NCBI GenBank assembly: GCA_977017575.1
Contig: CDRNVI010000054.1
Span: 496,001 to 560,000, forward strand
Source of the DNA: Paramoeba atlantica
Lineage: Eukaryota; Discosea
Direction: 5' to 3'
Length of the DNA: 64,000 nucleotides
This document shows, piece after piece, positions 41,001 to 50,695 of this stretch. A program made the position numbers and the translations under genes. The notes beneath the pieces were generated by a model. It was given only the letters and a program-made list of their open reading frames with translations, had not been told where the DNA came from and did no database searches. The first letter of the stretch is position 1, and each line of letters starts with the position of its first letter.

Positions 41001-42854
41001 CCGATCCTCATTAACTACATCAAAGCGCTGTACGAACGAGCGTCTATACAAATTAAATGTGCAGAAGGACTCACGAAGTCTATTGAGATAGGTCGTGGTG
41101 TATTGCAGGGAGATACGCTTTCGCCTATTTTATTCAACTTGGCGATGGAGCTAGTTCTGCGTTTTGTCCGTTCAAGTTGCCCCGAATACGGGATCACGTG
41201 GAATGCGAAAGAAATTTTTCTAAAAGCCTTCGCAGATGACCTCACTATTCTGACAAATACCCCCCAGGAAATGCAGAATGCTACAAACGCACTCGTCAAA
41301 GTTCTAAGCGATATTGGGATGAAACTAAACGTGAAAAAATGCCGGCTGCAACACATGGCGATGACGCAAGACTCTGGATATATGACACGCCGACCACAGA
41401 TCATGATCGGCACGTCACCTATCCCACACATATGTGATAATGGTAGCATATTTTTAGGCATGACGCTCGCACCCGGTGCTCAACAAGGCAAGACACTCTT
41501 TTTAAAACTACGAACCCGTCTGCGAGCCTGGTTGCGTAATATATCTTCCAGCGCACATGATCTTCCCGCGCGCCTGTGGATATACAATAACGGAATCATC
41601 TCTCGTCTGCGGTATTCCTTCGTCGTGAACTCATGCCTTACCTTCAATCACGTACTTCGGCTACAGCGATGCCCCACACGCGAAATTCGGAAATGGTTAA
41701 ACGTAGCGAAATCAGCAACTAGTGAGCTGTTCTATTCAGAGCATGGCTGGAATCTCATGAGTCTGTCAAAACTTTGGCTTCTTTCCACTGTGGGGACAAT
41801 GGAACAAATGGATAAATCGCGTGATCCCGAGGTCCAGCACGCTTTATGTGAGCGCATCAGGCGAGAAGCGAACAAAAGGAGAGCAGGATACATTCGCCCG
41901 CCGACGGATATGCACAGTACAAGCCATAGTAACGTCCGAAGACTCCTTGGAAGCGAATACGAGCGACACCTCACGGAAGCCGTCCAACGGCGTACTGCCG
42001 TAGCAGGACGATGGTTCAGAATCGCAACGGAAGCAGACCTTGCGAGAGACTTCGCCGCCGCCCTATGCAACCTTAAGAGTGAATCACTTTCGCGGTTCAC
42101 ATCCTCAGTGCTTACCGAGACGCCGCTCCCAACCAGGGGGTCTCTTCGTAGGTGGGGCGTATCGACACATGCGAGCGATAAATGTCCCATCTGTGACACC
42201 GAGACACAAACTACGCGGCATATTCTATCTGGTTGTAGGAAATCACTCGGACAAGGGAGGTATGCCCTGCGGCATAACATGGTACTACAGGCATTAGCGA
42301 ACTCCGTACAACGATTCTCCTCCACTAGTCAATGTCACTTCGATCTCCCCCACTTCCGCTCCACCCCCGCGTGGCTCACGAACCTTGATACTGAGCTACG
42401 TCCTGACGGATGGGTGAAACTATCTAACGGAGAAGAATACATTATAGAACTTACCTGCCCTTGGGAGGAGAACTTTGAGTTCGCGCACGAGCGCAAAATA
42501 GAAAAGTACACGAGTTTATATCACTCTAGAAAACTCGACCGTCCTACCACATTCCTATTCGTCTTCGAGGTGGGAGCGAGAGGCAAACTGCATATGTCGG
42601 CCCGAACGCTCAACTCTCTCTTCATGGGAAATGAAGAAGCGGTTGCAGTGTGTCGCCCAAATATGACGACTAGCGCTCTTCGGGGAAGTTTCATAATTTT
42701 CCAGCACCGCGAGAACAAACAGTGGATGGAGGTTAGTTCTGAGGAATGAGTCGCTGACTGTCAGGTGATTTCAACGCGTTTTGTGCGCGTAATATGGAAC
42801 TCCCATATTCACCGTCTAATCTCTGTAGAATATTTTCTACATGATAACATATAT
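37986..42854 (+). mobile_element. Full-length type A non-LTR retrotransposon inside LRR 7
   Basis: The LRR coding sequence is interrupted after 'ctgcagcgtctta' and resumes at 'ttcaacgcgttttcagg'. A second 'ttcaacgcgtttt' lies at 42772, near the right junction. The 5' leader is short and the single frame fills most of the element. No poly(A) tail or clear target duplication was seen; three or four LRR codons are lost at the junction. Confidence 0.8.
38064..42749 (+). CDS. Type A non-LTR retrotransposon polyprotein, intact
   Basis: A 1,561-residue intact frame. N-terminal half: four tandem Cys/His fingers at about residues 222, 273, 373 and 430 (CAHKCRDKTSCLHECC is the first), a proline-rich linker, a basic helical region. 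RT follows: APGSDTVSNALLKRC, WRPISLTSCIGKLFHSILS, QFDIKNAFGSIPH, GVLQGDTLSPILF and catalytic FADDLTILT (Asp 1058-1059). Then CCHC finger CPICDTETQTTRHILSGC (about 1373) and nuclease core LRPDGWVKL...IIELTCPWEE (about 1446-1468). One frame, RT before a restriction-like nuclease, fits R2-like elements. The second finger has Arg-Lys in place of the first Cys; the third lacks a His. ATG at 38064 is the first in frame. Intact coding suggests a recent and possibly active copy. Confidence 0.9.
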   Translation: MASNVTSPAPIAHDGPPGGPVSAQRHPQSFHFIQSRAMPVKIRPSDSVTWSYFPDTHAAAIALTEREFFSSVHMVEASIGKSLKSESKRSDGLIVQTCTTQDVIENNACEHLKYQETGNPSRTFCHASWSSAYRDSFMQLNAVYSSSNALGKAVTKKLCGSDIPGLRKFQITHVTQKIQPIELLRGHPEITYGAPYRIRDDSYKVSPPSYASKHASEPRAPCAHKCRDKTSCLHECCNVRHEGSLSPNMSLPSPEDVAPMEPSLTSHRRPRKHTCRDKRNCLHKCCKVGVPITDAQSSPQPVLPLVEPPIARASSPLPADLSIDTDQHTTPDIGHFEEVRDPELPTANLSSLAYMDDAAHHTQTSTNEVNYHPCRRISSNKAQCKHRCCKNGVIQPSTEVVLREPVRTSPDLHTSNDNNTPAPTAPRRNCAHKCKDKATCKHQCCQKGVLLKVAEVAYSAICWTTRNILCPAMGDAERAAKASLPPPPRATTYPPVHTNPSNRSSPILSPVRNAPLVHAPQHDSASVRRSSPSLPLVQSATDPTPLPLPLPPPPEGNCEHTILQRIPRVRQVPATRPRPVLQNLLETFHTINGGRVLVRFTEEQWESMVAKIEERCNSYIHLARNKEDALSQAEILSAILAVTAFEAARENDPTHGFLIRTRTGRSRRNSRPLAIERTVKVLSQHVRQLKRALTFMKGPARNKQRGEIKEAEKALKQYMEESSMQRKEIGRRWALTRFQRNPWTAARECLDRVDPSTSETETSYPTVPVQEVERFFVGSMSRPEEIHKIPPAEFTKPIPLDEMQWSDIDSDMIPAAVASKRSEAAPGSDTVSNALLKRCAPLFTHMAQVFNDVLKFGVCPPTWKTAVTRLIHKGGPTSSMENWRPISLTSCIGKLFHSILSHRILQHSLDSNALDTTIQKGFLPHMNGTVKHTQVLCELLEHQRRHKRQYVLAQFDIKNAFGSIPHTILFQALKWARVSPILINYIKALYERASIQIKCAEGLTKSIEIGRGVLQGDTLSPILFNLAMELVLRFVRSSCPEYGITWNAKEIFLKAFADDLTILTNTPQEMQNATNALVKVLSDIGMKLNVKKCRLQHMAMTQDSGYMTRRPQIMIGTSPIPHICDNGSIFLGMTLAPGAQQGKTLFLKLRTRLRAWLRNISSSAHDLPARLWIYNNGIISRLRYSFVVNSCLTFNHVLRLQRCPTREIRKWLNVAKSATSELFYSEHGWNLMSLSKLWLLSTVGTMEQMDKSRDPEVQHALCERIRREANKRRAGYIRPPTDMHSTSHSNVRRLLGSEYERHLTEAVQRRTAVAGRWFRIATEADLARDFAAALCNLKSESLSRFTSSVLTETPLPTRGSLRRWGVSTHASDKCPICDTETQTTRHILSGCRKSLGQGRYALRHNMVLQALANSVQRFSSTSQCHFDLPHFRSTPAWLTNLDTELRPDGWVKLSNGEEYIIELTCPWEENFEFAHERKIEKYTSLYHSRKLDRPTTFLFVFEVGARGKLHMSARTLNSLFMGNEEAVAVCRPNMTTSALRGSFIIFQHRENKQWMEVSSEE

Positions 42855-43136
42855 ATGGCTTTCAACGCGTTTTCAGGAACCTTGGATTTCATAGAGATGC
42901 CCAGATCCTTGACTCACATGAGTTTTTCTTGGAATGACTTTCAACTGGCTTTACACTTTGAGCATCTTCCGTGCGGCATCCACGAGCTTTTTTTACATCA
43001 CAATGTCAACCTACGAGGAACATATAACACGAATACACTGCCGCGCGGCGTTGTAGTAGGGACTCGCTCCTTGTGTATTAGGGACACGAAAATCAAATCT
43101 GACACAGAAAGGCGTGGAGGTTGTTTCATTATGTAA
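42855..43136 (+). pseudogene. LRR gene 7, 3' part, CaaX end (CFIM)
   Basis: Resumes in the LRR region: NAFSGTLDFIEMPRSLTHM, LPCGIHELFLHHNVNLRG and the tail IRDTKIKSDTERRGGCFIM. It has a local ATG but lacks the cap and RLGRV block. CFIM is a CaaX-type end. It is the continuation of 37609-38001. Confidence 0.8.
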
Positions 43137-43524
43137 GATGAATTGTTTTCTTGTCGGATCCTGTTTTTGATTCCCACCGTTTTCTGACTCAATAATTTCC
43201 AATCCGTTGTTCGTTTCACTCGAGAACATACAGTATGTGTATGTCCTGTATGAGAAATCGTTTGTGGGTACAATAGTCATGTAAGCTTTGTGGTAGTAAT
43301 TTGAATTGTGCATATTCTGTATCCCCCACACTTACACGTCATTACTTTTCGTTGAGAGGTATTATCTCCCTCACGGCGTTCACGTAGTCCGTAAGTTCGA
43401 TCCTCGCTTTTCTTTTGAATATTTTTTTTTCTACGAGCACTTATTTGAAATCCTTGTACAATTTAAAATCCTTGTGCATTGTACACCTCCGGTGGGACTA
43501 CCTAATGCGGTGTCATGAGCCAAC

Positions 43525-44499
43525 GTGTTAGCGGACAAGGCCATACAGGAGTGTGCCTCAGAGCTGCTAGGAGGCTTCGAAGACCTGGAAAAGAACCCGT
43601 TTCACAGTACTCTCATGACGGGCGACCTTTTGGGGGCGAAACCTTTTGCGCAGCAAGCAGCAACTCTGTATTCTCGCACAAAAGCTGAGGTATTAGGGTG
43701 TATGGAAAGACGACGTTCTGCCTTGACAAGATATGAAGAGTCGAAGTCAGCAGTGCGAAGAGAAACCAGCGAACTACATCACGTCCATTCACTTCAGTTG
43801 ATGGACAAGAGAACGCGCAATTGGACAGAGGCGCGTAGGAATCGGGGTGAGTACTTCATGCGCGACGCAGAATGGCAAACAGCCATGCGTATGCGATACT
43901 TGATAGCACCTACTTCGGACCCTTTCGCACAATGTGAGTGCGGAGACATCCTCTCAAACAAAGATTTTGTTGTGCACGCCCTCGACTGCAATAAAGTCAA
44001 AGGCGACACTGCGGCCACTCGCCACAAACGTGTTAAGAATGCCTTCGTGCACTTGCTACGACAGTACGGATTCACTCCTGACAATCATGAACCCCGATTC
44101 TCTGCTGGTCAGGGCCCCGACGTCTGCTTTATGCTGGGAGGGAAGATATGTCTGGTGGACGTGACCGTCGTTAACCCCCTCGCCCCTTCATATGTTAAGG
44201 CCGAATGGGTAGCGCCTGGCAACGCTCTAGAAAGGGTGGAAAGCTTAAAAGGAAAAGCGCACAGTGACGTGGCGACGAAAAGGGGTATGCATTTCTACCC
44301 CCTTGCATTTACCGTTTTTGGTGTGGCAGGGAAGCGCGCCGTACTCCTCCTAAAGGAGATCGCAAGGTACACTCATGACAGGAAAAGTTTCCTGCGTCAT
44401 GCACTACAAGCCATTAATGTTGCTGTTAAAAAAGGCAACGCCGCGATACTATCCTCCGCGGTAAAAGAGTGGAGCTGTGCTAATTTGTTGCTGTGCTAA
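43525..44499 (+). pseudogene. Type B non-LTR retrotransposon C-terminal domain
   Basis: A 324-codon frame without a proper ATG at its start. It contains a basic helical part, a CxCG...HxxxC finger (CECGDILSNKDFVVHALDC), then [56 protein letters not shown] and a helical tail. PDx(n)DVT plus the finger before it fits the nuclease end of CRE/R2-like elements. The RT is absent, so this is a 5'-truncated copy. Fragments of the same family lie at 10027-10521 and 34795-34985. From 43137 to 43524 nothing else was seen. Confidence 0.65.
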
Positions 44500-44776
44500 T
44501 TTGTTTTTACACAAAAATAATATTTTTACTATCATTATGTATATACATACATGTATGTAAAAAATAGGGGTGATCAGAAACAAACATAAAACTGTATGTA
44601 TGTTGTTTTACGATTTTTTGTATGATAGTTTTTCAACGTATTTAGGCATGGATTTCCCTATGACAGTCCATTTATGGAACATAAATGTTCAGTATAAGAA
44701 TAATAACATTTTGTCACAAAACGAAAGTACTTTCATTGGGCGCTGTCCGAATTTTCACTTTCTAAATAAACAGGCT

Positions 44777-45376
44777 ATGAGTAATAGTTTTCTGGTACAC
44801 TTCATTTGCAGAGCCGCAGATTCTCCGAAGGGTACAACGCGTGCAGGTAAGGTCAGGGGCATGTTTCTCCCTCCGGAATATGAACTTACAAAGTTTATTA
44901 GTGATGTTCAAAATGTACACGAGTCGTGGAACACGACTACACCAGCATGTGAGTGGAATGGTGTGACATGTAGTGAGGAGGGTAAAGTTAGTCGCATTGC
45001 TTGGAAAACTCGAGGACTGTCAGGTATATTGCATTGGAGTTCGATACCACGTTCTGTAACATCAATCGACCTAAGCGACAACCAATTGAGCGGGAGCGTA
45101 ATTTTTGCGTCGCTTCCTCCTGGACTTGAAAGAATGTGGCTCCAAGAGAACATGTTTACAGGTGAGCTTCAACTTGACGACCTGCCACCTACCATGCGAA
45201 CTCTGAACATCGGTGCAAATCAGTTTACTGGTTTTGTTGATCTTTCATTCATGAAGGATTCAAAGATTACTGGATTTGATATAACGGGAAATACGAATCT
45301 CCAAGGATCGATTCCGAATGGCATTCAACCTAAATCTTCTTGGTGGGGCATTCCGGCTGATTGGGTTCAGAATTGA
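44777..45376 (+). CDS. LRR protein 8
   Basis: A 199-residue protein. A short hydrophobic head (MSNSFLVHFICRAADS) could be a weak signal peptide. Next GKVRGMFLPPEYELTKFI, cap CEWNGVTC, LSGILHWSSIP, LRR units with LSGSVIF, FTGELQLDDLPP and FTGFVDL, and end DWVQN without a CaaX box. 'cttcatttgcag' at the Cys-Arg codons resembles a 3' splice site, so an upstream exon cannot be excluded. Its NxFTGxxDL repeats are closer to LRR 10 and 13 than to the CLIM group. Confidence 0.75.
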   Translation: MSNSFLVHFICRAADSPKGTTRAGKVRGMFLPPEYELTKFISDVQNVHESWNTTTPACEWNGVTCSEEGKVSRIAWKTRGLSGILHWSSIPRSVTSIDLSDNQLSGSVIFASLPPGLERMWLQENMFTGELQLDDLPPTMRTLNIGANQFTGFVDLSFMKDSKITGFDITGNTNLQGSIPNGIQPKSSWWGIPADWVQN

Positions 45377-45401
45377 ACATAAGGTTTCTATCGCTCCAGT
45401 A

Positions 45402-45512
45402 CTACAGGGGGTGGCACAAAAAGGTGGGGGGGAGCAAAATTCGTATAAATCGTCCAATTTTGGAAAGTAACACCGCATTCGAGAGCTCTAGCAGAGATAC
45501 GTGCCATCTGAT
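45402..45512. repeat. R1 repeat copy c (inverted)
   Basis: Begins 'tacagggggtggcacaaaaa' beside 'ta' and continues 'atcgtccaattttggaaag' and 'gcattcgagagctctagcag', the reverse complement of copies a, b and d. It lies 26 bp after LRR 8. Confidence 0.65.
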
Positions 45513-45957
45513 ATTTTGCGTTTCCCGTGTTTTTATTTTTGTTTATTTTGTACAAAAACATTGTCTTTGGAACTTGAAATTTTATTCAATTAAAATAATA
45601 TAAACTATATATTAAATTACATAATCAAATTATGTATATTATTAAATTTATTATTAAAATTCAGTTTAATCGATTTTTTCCTTCTATTTTTACCATTCCG
45701 CCTCGTTATGCAACAGAAACGGGCTTATTTCAGTAACAAGGGTGTACAGTGGATTCATGGAGTAATTTGAACTGGATGTTGTTTATGTGTTCAATGTCAT
45801 ATTTAGCCACGAACGGTCCAATATTCGTGGACTCAGTCCCATTCCTTTAGAATTCGAAAAGACAAATTCGAATCTTCTCGTCCATTTTTCTTCATATTTG
45901 TTTCTCTCAAAGCATTTTTTGCTCTGCAACATCCCTTATACTCATTTTCCCAATACA

Positions 45958-46626
45958 ATGAATATTCTCATCTCTGTGCGCAACTCCGACAGTACATCGA
46001 CTCGTCTCGGACGTTTAAATGCGCTTCTCCCACCCGAGTATTCGTTAGTTCAGATTCTTCAAAATGTTGATCTCCCACAGAGTGACATTTTCAATAGCAC
46101 ATCGACACCCGCGTGTAAATGGTTTGGAGTGAGATGTGATCATAAAGGCAATGTGGTCGGTATCGAGTGGCGTAATATGGCATCGGCACAGCAACGCTTA
46201 ACATTAACCCAAGCTTTGATTCCAAATTTTTCTAGAGCTTTTAATCTACGAGGAATTCCACGGTGGGAGTATTTGCCCTCTACGCTTATTGCCTTGGAGC
46301 TCTACGTAAATTATGACCTTTTCGGTGAAGTTCCATTAGAGGTATTGCCGACTAAACTCGAATATCTAGATATCTCGGTGAACATGTTTTCAGGCATATT
46401 AGATTTTGCGGAGCTTCCCAAAAATATAAAGACATTATATCTACATGCGAACTGCTTCGAAAGAGTTTTGCACCTTGAAGATTTTCCACAATCTATATCA
46501 CGGCTATGTATGAGCAATATTATGAGCAATATTCTACACGGAGCATCATCTCTGCGACTTCCAAATGATCAACAATTTCTTTGGATGAAGGGTGTGAACT
46601 GCTCTAACGGTACCTTTAGGCCCTAA
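45958..46626 (+). CDS. LRR protein 9
   Basis: A 222-residue protein starting MNILISVRNSDS, then RLGRLNALLPPEYSLVQILQNV, cap CKWFGVRC, LRGIPRWEYLP, and LRR units (LPTKLEYLDISVNMFSGILD, LPKNIKTLYLHANCF, FPQSISRLCM). The start aligns with the MFxRNADT start of the CLIM group, but the C-terminus (CSNGTFRP) has no CaaX box. The position of the head supports the ATG at 45958 over upstream in-frame sequence. Confidence 0.75.
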   Translation: MNILISVRNSDSTSTRLGRLNALLPPEYSLVQILQNVDLPQSDIFNSTSTPACKWFGVRCDHKGNVVGIEWRNMASAQQRLTLTQALIPNFSRAFNLRGIPRWEYLPSTLIALELYVNYDLFGEVPLEVLPTKLEYLDISVNMFSGILDFAELPKNIKTLYLHANCFERVLHLEDFPQSISRLCMSNIMSNILHGASSLRLPNDQQFLWMKGVNCSNGTFRP

Positions 46627-46649
46627 ACTTTAGGGTAATGGTACAGGGA

Positions 46650-46718
46650 CGCTTCTTCCTTCTCCCTTCTTCCTTCTCCCTTCTTCCTTCTCCCTTCTTC
46701 CTTCTTCCTTCTTCCTTT
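46650..46718. repeat. (CTTCTTCCTTCTCC)n pyrimidine microsatellite
   Basis: About 70 bp of pure pyrimidine built from cttcttccttctccc units just after LRR 9. Confidence 0.9.
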
Positions 46719-46883
46719 ATGTACGTGTCACGCTGTATGCGACCCACCTATATAGGCGTTCGTACAGTCTAAAGTAGGGTCCGTTTACAAGGAGGATCCG
46801 TTTCTTTTTAAGTCAGTATTCATTGTCCAAAGCTTTACGGATTCTTTGCAAGGGTTAACCCATAATTCGTAACCTCATTACCG

Positions 46884-47188
46884 TATACCCCCCAGTAAGA
46901 GAATGGGTTTTGGGACTAAATGGCCAAAACTCTCTTACTGGGGGGGTATGCTTTTTCGGCCATTTTCCTCTTTTATCCCAACTTTGACTATTTTTTTCTA
47001 TTTTTTCTTGTTAAAACGTATTAAAACGCTTATTTGAGTTACCCCGGGGGCCCCCAACATGCAGACATCCACACCCCTACCCTCTATACGCCTCCTGTGG
47101 GGCTCCAGAGCCAAATGACTTTTACTGGGGGTCAGCCCAAAAAGGGCCAAATCTCTCTTACGGGGGGGTACCCTACTGGGGGGGGTAT
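46884..47188. mobile_element. CCCCAGTAAGAG-type MITE, copy C
   Basis: 305 bp with tips TATACCCCCCAGTA and, inverted, TATACCCCCCCCAGTA. The inner part matches copy B at 33852 in reverse. No coding capacity. From 47189 to 47583 I see nothing. Confidence 0.75.
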
Positions 47189-47583
47189 AAGGTATACTTT
47201 AACCCAATATACGGTGCTTAAATTAAACTAAATCTCAACCACTCCGGCGGAACTATATTGTTTACCCTGGCGCAAGAGAAATCCAAACCACAGCCTCTAG
47301 TTTATGTGTTCTATATGAACTCTTATTAACGTAAAGTGAATTAAAGTGCGTACTTTTACGTTTAAATTTTCTTCTAGTTAGAAATTATAATCCAAAATGG
47401 ATGGACTCTCAAGCCGAGTGGGGGAGCAGTTAGTCGCTCTTAAATAGTAAGTCAACGGTGTTCGTTAAACTATTCCATCTTCATGATGTATAAAGCTTTG
47501 TTATTATGGTCTGAGAGTTTTTGATGTAGCACACATTCACCACCTTTCGACTGAACGTTTCATTTGTTAGTAAAGTCGGTGAA

Positions 47584-47712
47584 CGTTTCCTAGAACCGAT
47601 GATTTGTATTCTTTCTTGAAATGGACAAACTTACAACTACTGTATATTGTCAAAATACGTAGAAAGATTACAACGACTCACACTTAAAAGAATTTGTCTG
47701 CTTTTTAATTGA
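47584..47712 (+). promoter_or_regulatory. Conserved upstream block of LRR 10
   Basis: 'cgtttcctagaaccgatgat', 'tttcttgaaatggacaaact' and 'tttgtctgctttttaat' recur in order at 50526-50695, upstream of LRR 11. The bodies of the two genes differ far more. The shared block may be an old promoter or simply duplicated flank. Confidence 0.4.
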
Positions 47713-47927
47713 TGGTGCGTCAGTTTTTTTAGCCTTAGAGGGTAAAAATGCGTTTCGGTCAATATATTTGCTTTGTAGAATGAGGTGTAAGAAATGTATC
47801 AACAACAGAAAATTTAAAGGAAATAAACCAGAGGGATCATTAGTGGTACTACTGTATCCTAGCACTGTTGTTAACATAACAATGTCTCTTGTGTCACATT
47901 CTTAATTTTCGTGTTATCATTGCACTC

Positions 47928-48893
47928 ATGAAGCATCTGAAAACTGAGCTTCGTTGTCTCATTGCAGCTGACGATGGGTCAGACCTTCGACGCGGAAAAG
48001 TAAGTCGTGAGTTAATACCTCAGGAAAATGAACTTGAAGAGTTCTTGAGAGGAGCAACAGTTCGTGACCATACATGGATCACACACAAACGGCGATTTTT
48101 TAGCGGATTTAAAAAGGTGTCCCCCTGTACATGGAGAGGCATTACCTGTGATAAAGAGCAGAATATTATCAGCATTATTGGCCACGCGAATAGTCCCATT
48201 CTTGAAGGTAATTTAAGTTGGAGTCACCTCCCCCGCAAACTAACCACATTGGTGTTACTTACTTACTTACAATTACAAGGGGACTTGCCTCTCGATCACC
48301 TCCCTCATTGCCTAAATCGGTTTCAAATATTTCAAACTCGTTTATCCGGGACGGTAAGTTTCATTCATCTTCCGCTTACGCTCAAAAACTTCAAGCTCAA
48401 TCACAGCAAGTTTTTTGGGGAGGCTGATTTGGCCACTCTACCGCACAACCTCGGATTATTGGGTTTGCGGGGTAACAAATTTACAGGATCTGTTCAACTT
48501 ACGGCGTTACCCCCGGGATTACGAACGCTCGACTTGGCCTTAAACCAGTTTACTGGACTGCTGGACTTAGGTGCGTTGCCCCAGAATTTAGTCTATTTAA
48601 ACCTTGCTTCGAATAACATGGAAGGCCCAGTAGTATTCCCCACAGCGCTTCCTGCTTCTATGGAGTACATTGGGCTTTTCGGTAATTCGTTTTCTGGGTA
48701 TCTTGACTTATCCCCAATACTTGGACACAAAATTTTAGCAAGATACTTTGATAGAGGTCATTATGGGATTAACTTAGATGAGAACGAAGTGACTGATTGG
48801 GGTCCTAAAAGCGAACGTCCTGGTTTGCCGAATGGTCTGTGGCTAGGAGCGAAGATTAATTTTGCCAAGTATCGTATACAGAGGTCGAAATAG
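47928..48893 (+). CDS. LRR protein 10 (ADDGS subtype)
   Basis: A 321-residue protein: MKHLKTELRCLIAADDGSD, GKVSRELIPQENELEEFLRGATVRD, cap CTWRGITC, LEGNLSWSHLP, then eight or so LRR units including LPHNLGLLGLRGNKFTGSVQ and LPPGLRTLDLALNQFTGLLD, and a tail with NEVTDWGPK. No CaaX box. LRR 15 shares the ADDGS head, GATVRDxxWxT and the DWxPK tail, so the two form a subtype. 'gtctcattgcag' just before the Asp-Asp-Gly codons resembles a 3' splice site, but the ATG at 47928 works without splicing. Confidence 0.8.
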   Translation: MKHLKTELRCLIAADDGSDLRRGKVSRELIPQENELEEFLRGATVRDHTWITHKRRFFSGFKKVSPCTWRGITCDKEQNIISIIGHANSPILEGNLSWSHLPRKLTTLVLLTYLQLQGDLPLDHLPHCLNRFQIFQTRLSGTVSFIHLPLTLKNFKLNHSKFFGEADLATLPHNLGLLGLRGNKFTGSVQLTALPPGLRTLDLALNQFTGLLDLGALPQNLVYLNLASNNMEGPVVFPTALPASMEYIGLFGNSFSGYLDLSPILGHKILARYFDRGHYGINLDENEVTDWGPKSERPGLPNGLWLGAKINFAKYRIQRSK

Positions 48894-49031
48894 ATTTATT
48901 TGTCCAGGGGGTTTAGTTTTTGGAATGAGAACCGCATGACTTTATGGGGTAATAAAAACAAAGGCAGTTCGGGTTCTATTGCTTTTTTGTAGATATCGAG
49001 GTTGTACATAGTGGATAAGTAATGTGCCCCC

Positions 49032-49818
49032 CTACTTCATTGTCTTAACCCTAACTCCCCTGCTTATTTGTCCTTTTTGACGACGACCTGACCAGGAAGC
49101 GCCACGAAGCGGTGCCCGATTTCGTTTTTCGTAGGGAGACTCAATGTTTGTCGTACGAATGGCATATTCTGACCAAAACATCATAGCCCAACATTCAATT
49201 TCAAGAAATCGAATGATCCTACCCGATATGCCCTTCGCTTCACTTTCTTGGCGTTCTCGAATTTTCTTAAAATACAGCGTTTCGAACACCTGGAAGACCC
49301 CGTAGGGGAGCAGAGTTCTGAATCTCGCGTCTTGGCAGAGCCAACTTGCCTCATCTTCGGTAGAGGAGGTGAACCTGTAAGCCACGGATGGCGCTCTAAT
49401 GTTTCCATGATCGCTGTACCCTAGCGTGGAGAATGTTGATATGGTATCGATTTGCTGCAGAGTTTGTAGATGCGCTTCCCCCAACCATCGAATCAACAAT
49501 TCGATCGCATTCGTCGATAGATTTTTCCTTATTCTCTGCATTAACCACCATTGTAGTTGTATTGTAGAAAAGATAAACTATACTGTCACCCCCCTTTAAT
49601 ACGCACACGTTTTTGAGGTTTCTGCATATTAAGGGGGGAAGGCATAAGAAGGGGAAGAACCCCCTTCCAGTAAATAAATCTGCTGCCTCTTCGGAGAATT
49701 CAAATTCGGAAGTGTCATCGATTTTGCCAGGCACTATTGGAATTTGTTTGATGACTTGGATTTTTGTGTACAGCACCCCATACTTCGGCAACGGGATATC
49801 ACCTTTCTCGTAGGACAC
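49032..49818 (-). pseudogene. Unrecognised transposon-like frames
   Basis: Two overlapping minus-strand frames of about 140 and 170 codons. The second contains GISGRIIRFLEIE, like the frame next to the Harbinger transposase at 23808. The first contains acidic SEFEFSEEAADLF. TA-flanked tip CTGTCACCCCCCTTTAAT at 49583 lies inside. No catalytic motif was seen. Confidence 0.3.
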
Positions 49819-49856
49819 TATAATAGTGTCCTAATTTAATAGCCTATTAAATTAGG
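49811..49856. other. Two overlapping palindromes
   Basis: TAGGACACTATAATAGTGTC(CTA) and CCTAATTTAATAG paired with CTATTAAATTAGG are nearly perfect and overlap by four bases. Together they could form adjacent hairpins. Confidence 0.6.
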
Positions 49857-50297
49857 ATTGCCCTCATGACCATTACTTGCTTTTGGACTGCGTCGCCACA
49901 CCTGCAAGAAAAGCTGTAACTGTTTCCTTTGGATTGTTATCCACGACTTTGGGCTGCGGGCAACCAATAGGAGGAATAGTGTAGCCTTGAACTTCTCCAT
50001 TGACAAACATCGCAGTTTCCTCACCGAAGAAAGCGAAGCGATTACACGCTGAGATATTCGAAAATCTGCTTCACTGATCGCGAGGTACTGCATTCGACCC
50101 CATCTCCGCCACACACATCCATAGTGTTTTTTTTGAAGCGTTGATAGGTGTCTCCTAAAGTAGATATAAGTTTAGAAGATCATCTTGTTTTATGTCGGAT
50201 CAAATCGAGCACCATCGACTTCGTCAGTGGGCACGACAATGCAGAGGCTTGCTCACAATCACAAGATCACAAATCACAGGATCTTAATGCGCCTAAA

Positions 50298-50388
50298 ACA
50301 TACTGCTCTGTGAGAGCTCTCCGGTGCGGCACTATTTTGCAAACTTGGACAACTTTTAGACCCACACATTTAGACCCACACCCCTGCA
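50298..50388. repeat. R1 repeat copy d
   Basis: 'cctaaaacatac' then 'tctgtgagagctctcc' and 'acttggacaacttttagacc', ending 'cacacccctgca'. Same orientation as copies a and b. Confidence 0.6.
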
Positions 50389-50525
50389 TGTCTCTTTGCG
50401 TTTTCAAAAAAATCTTAGCAACATTCGTCCTTGGGCGAATAATTTTCCTTCTTTGCGGCAAGTTTGCGGGTTCAGAGGTAGGTTTCAGAGGAAATATTAT
50501 TCCGACTATAACATATTCAATACGT

Positions 50526-50695
50526 TAGTATAGTCGTTTCCTAGAACCGATGATTTACTTCGTTTAGCCAAATAGACACACTTGTAACTTTCTTGAAAAG
50601 GACAAACTTGTATTACCAAAAGACCTAGACAGATTGCAAAGACTCAAACTTTAATATGTAGATAGAGAAAATGAACTTGTCTGCTTTTTAATCGA
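50526..50695 (+). promoter_or_regulatory. Conserved upstream block of LRR 11
   Basis: Partner of 47584-47712; it lies about 100 bp before the LRR 11 start. The shared words keep the same order with small insertions. Confidence 0.4.

Noticed and set aside
47900-47955. An intron ending in 'gtctcattgcag' before LRR 10
   Set aside because: The site is good, but an in-frame ATG just upstream already gives a sensible protein and no 5' splice partner could be fixed. Kept only as a remark.
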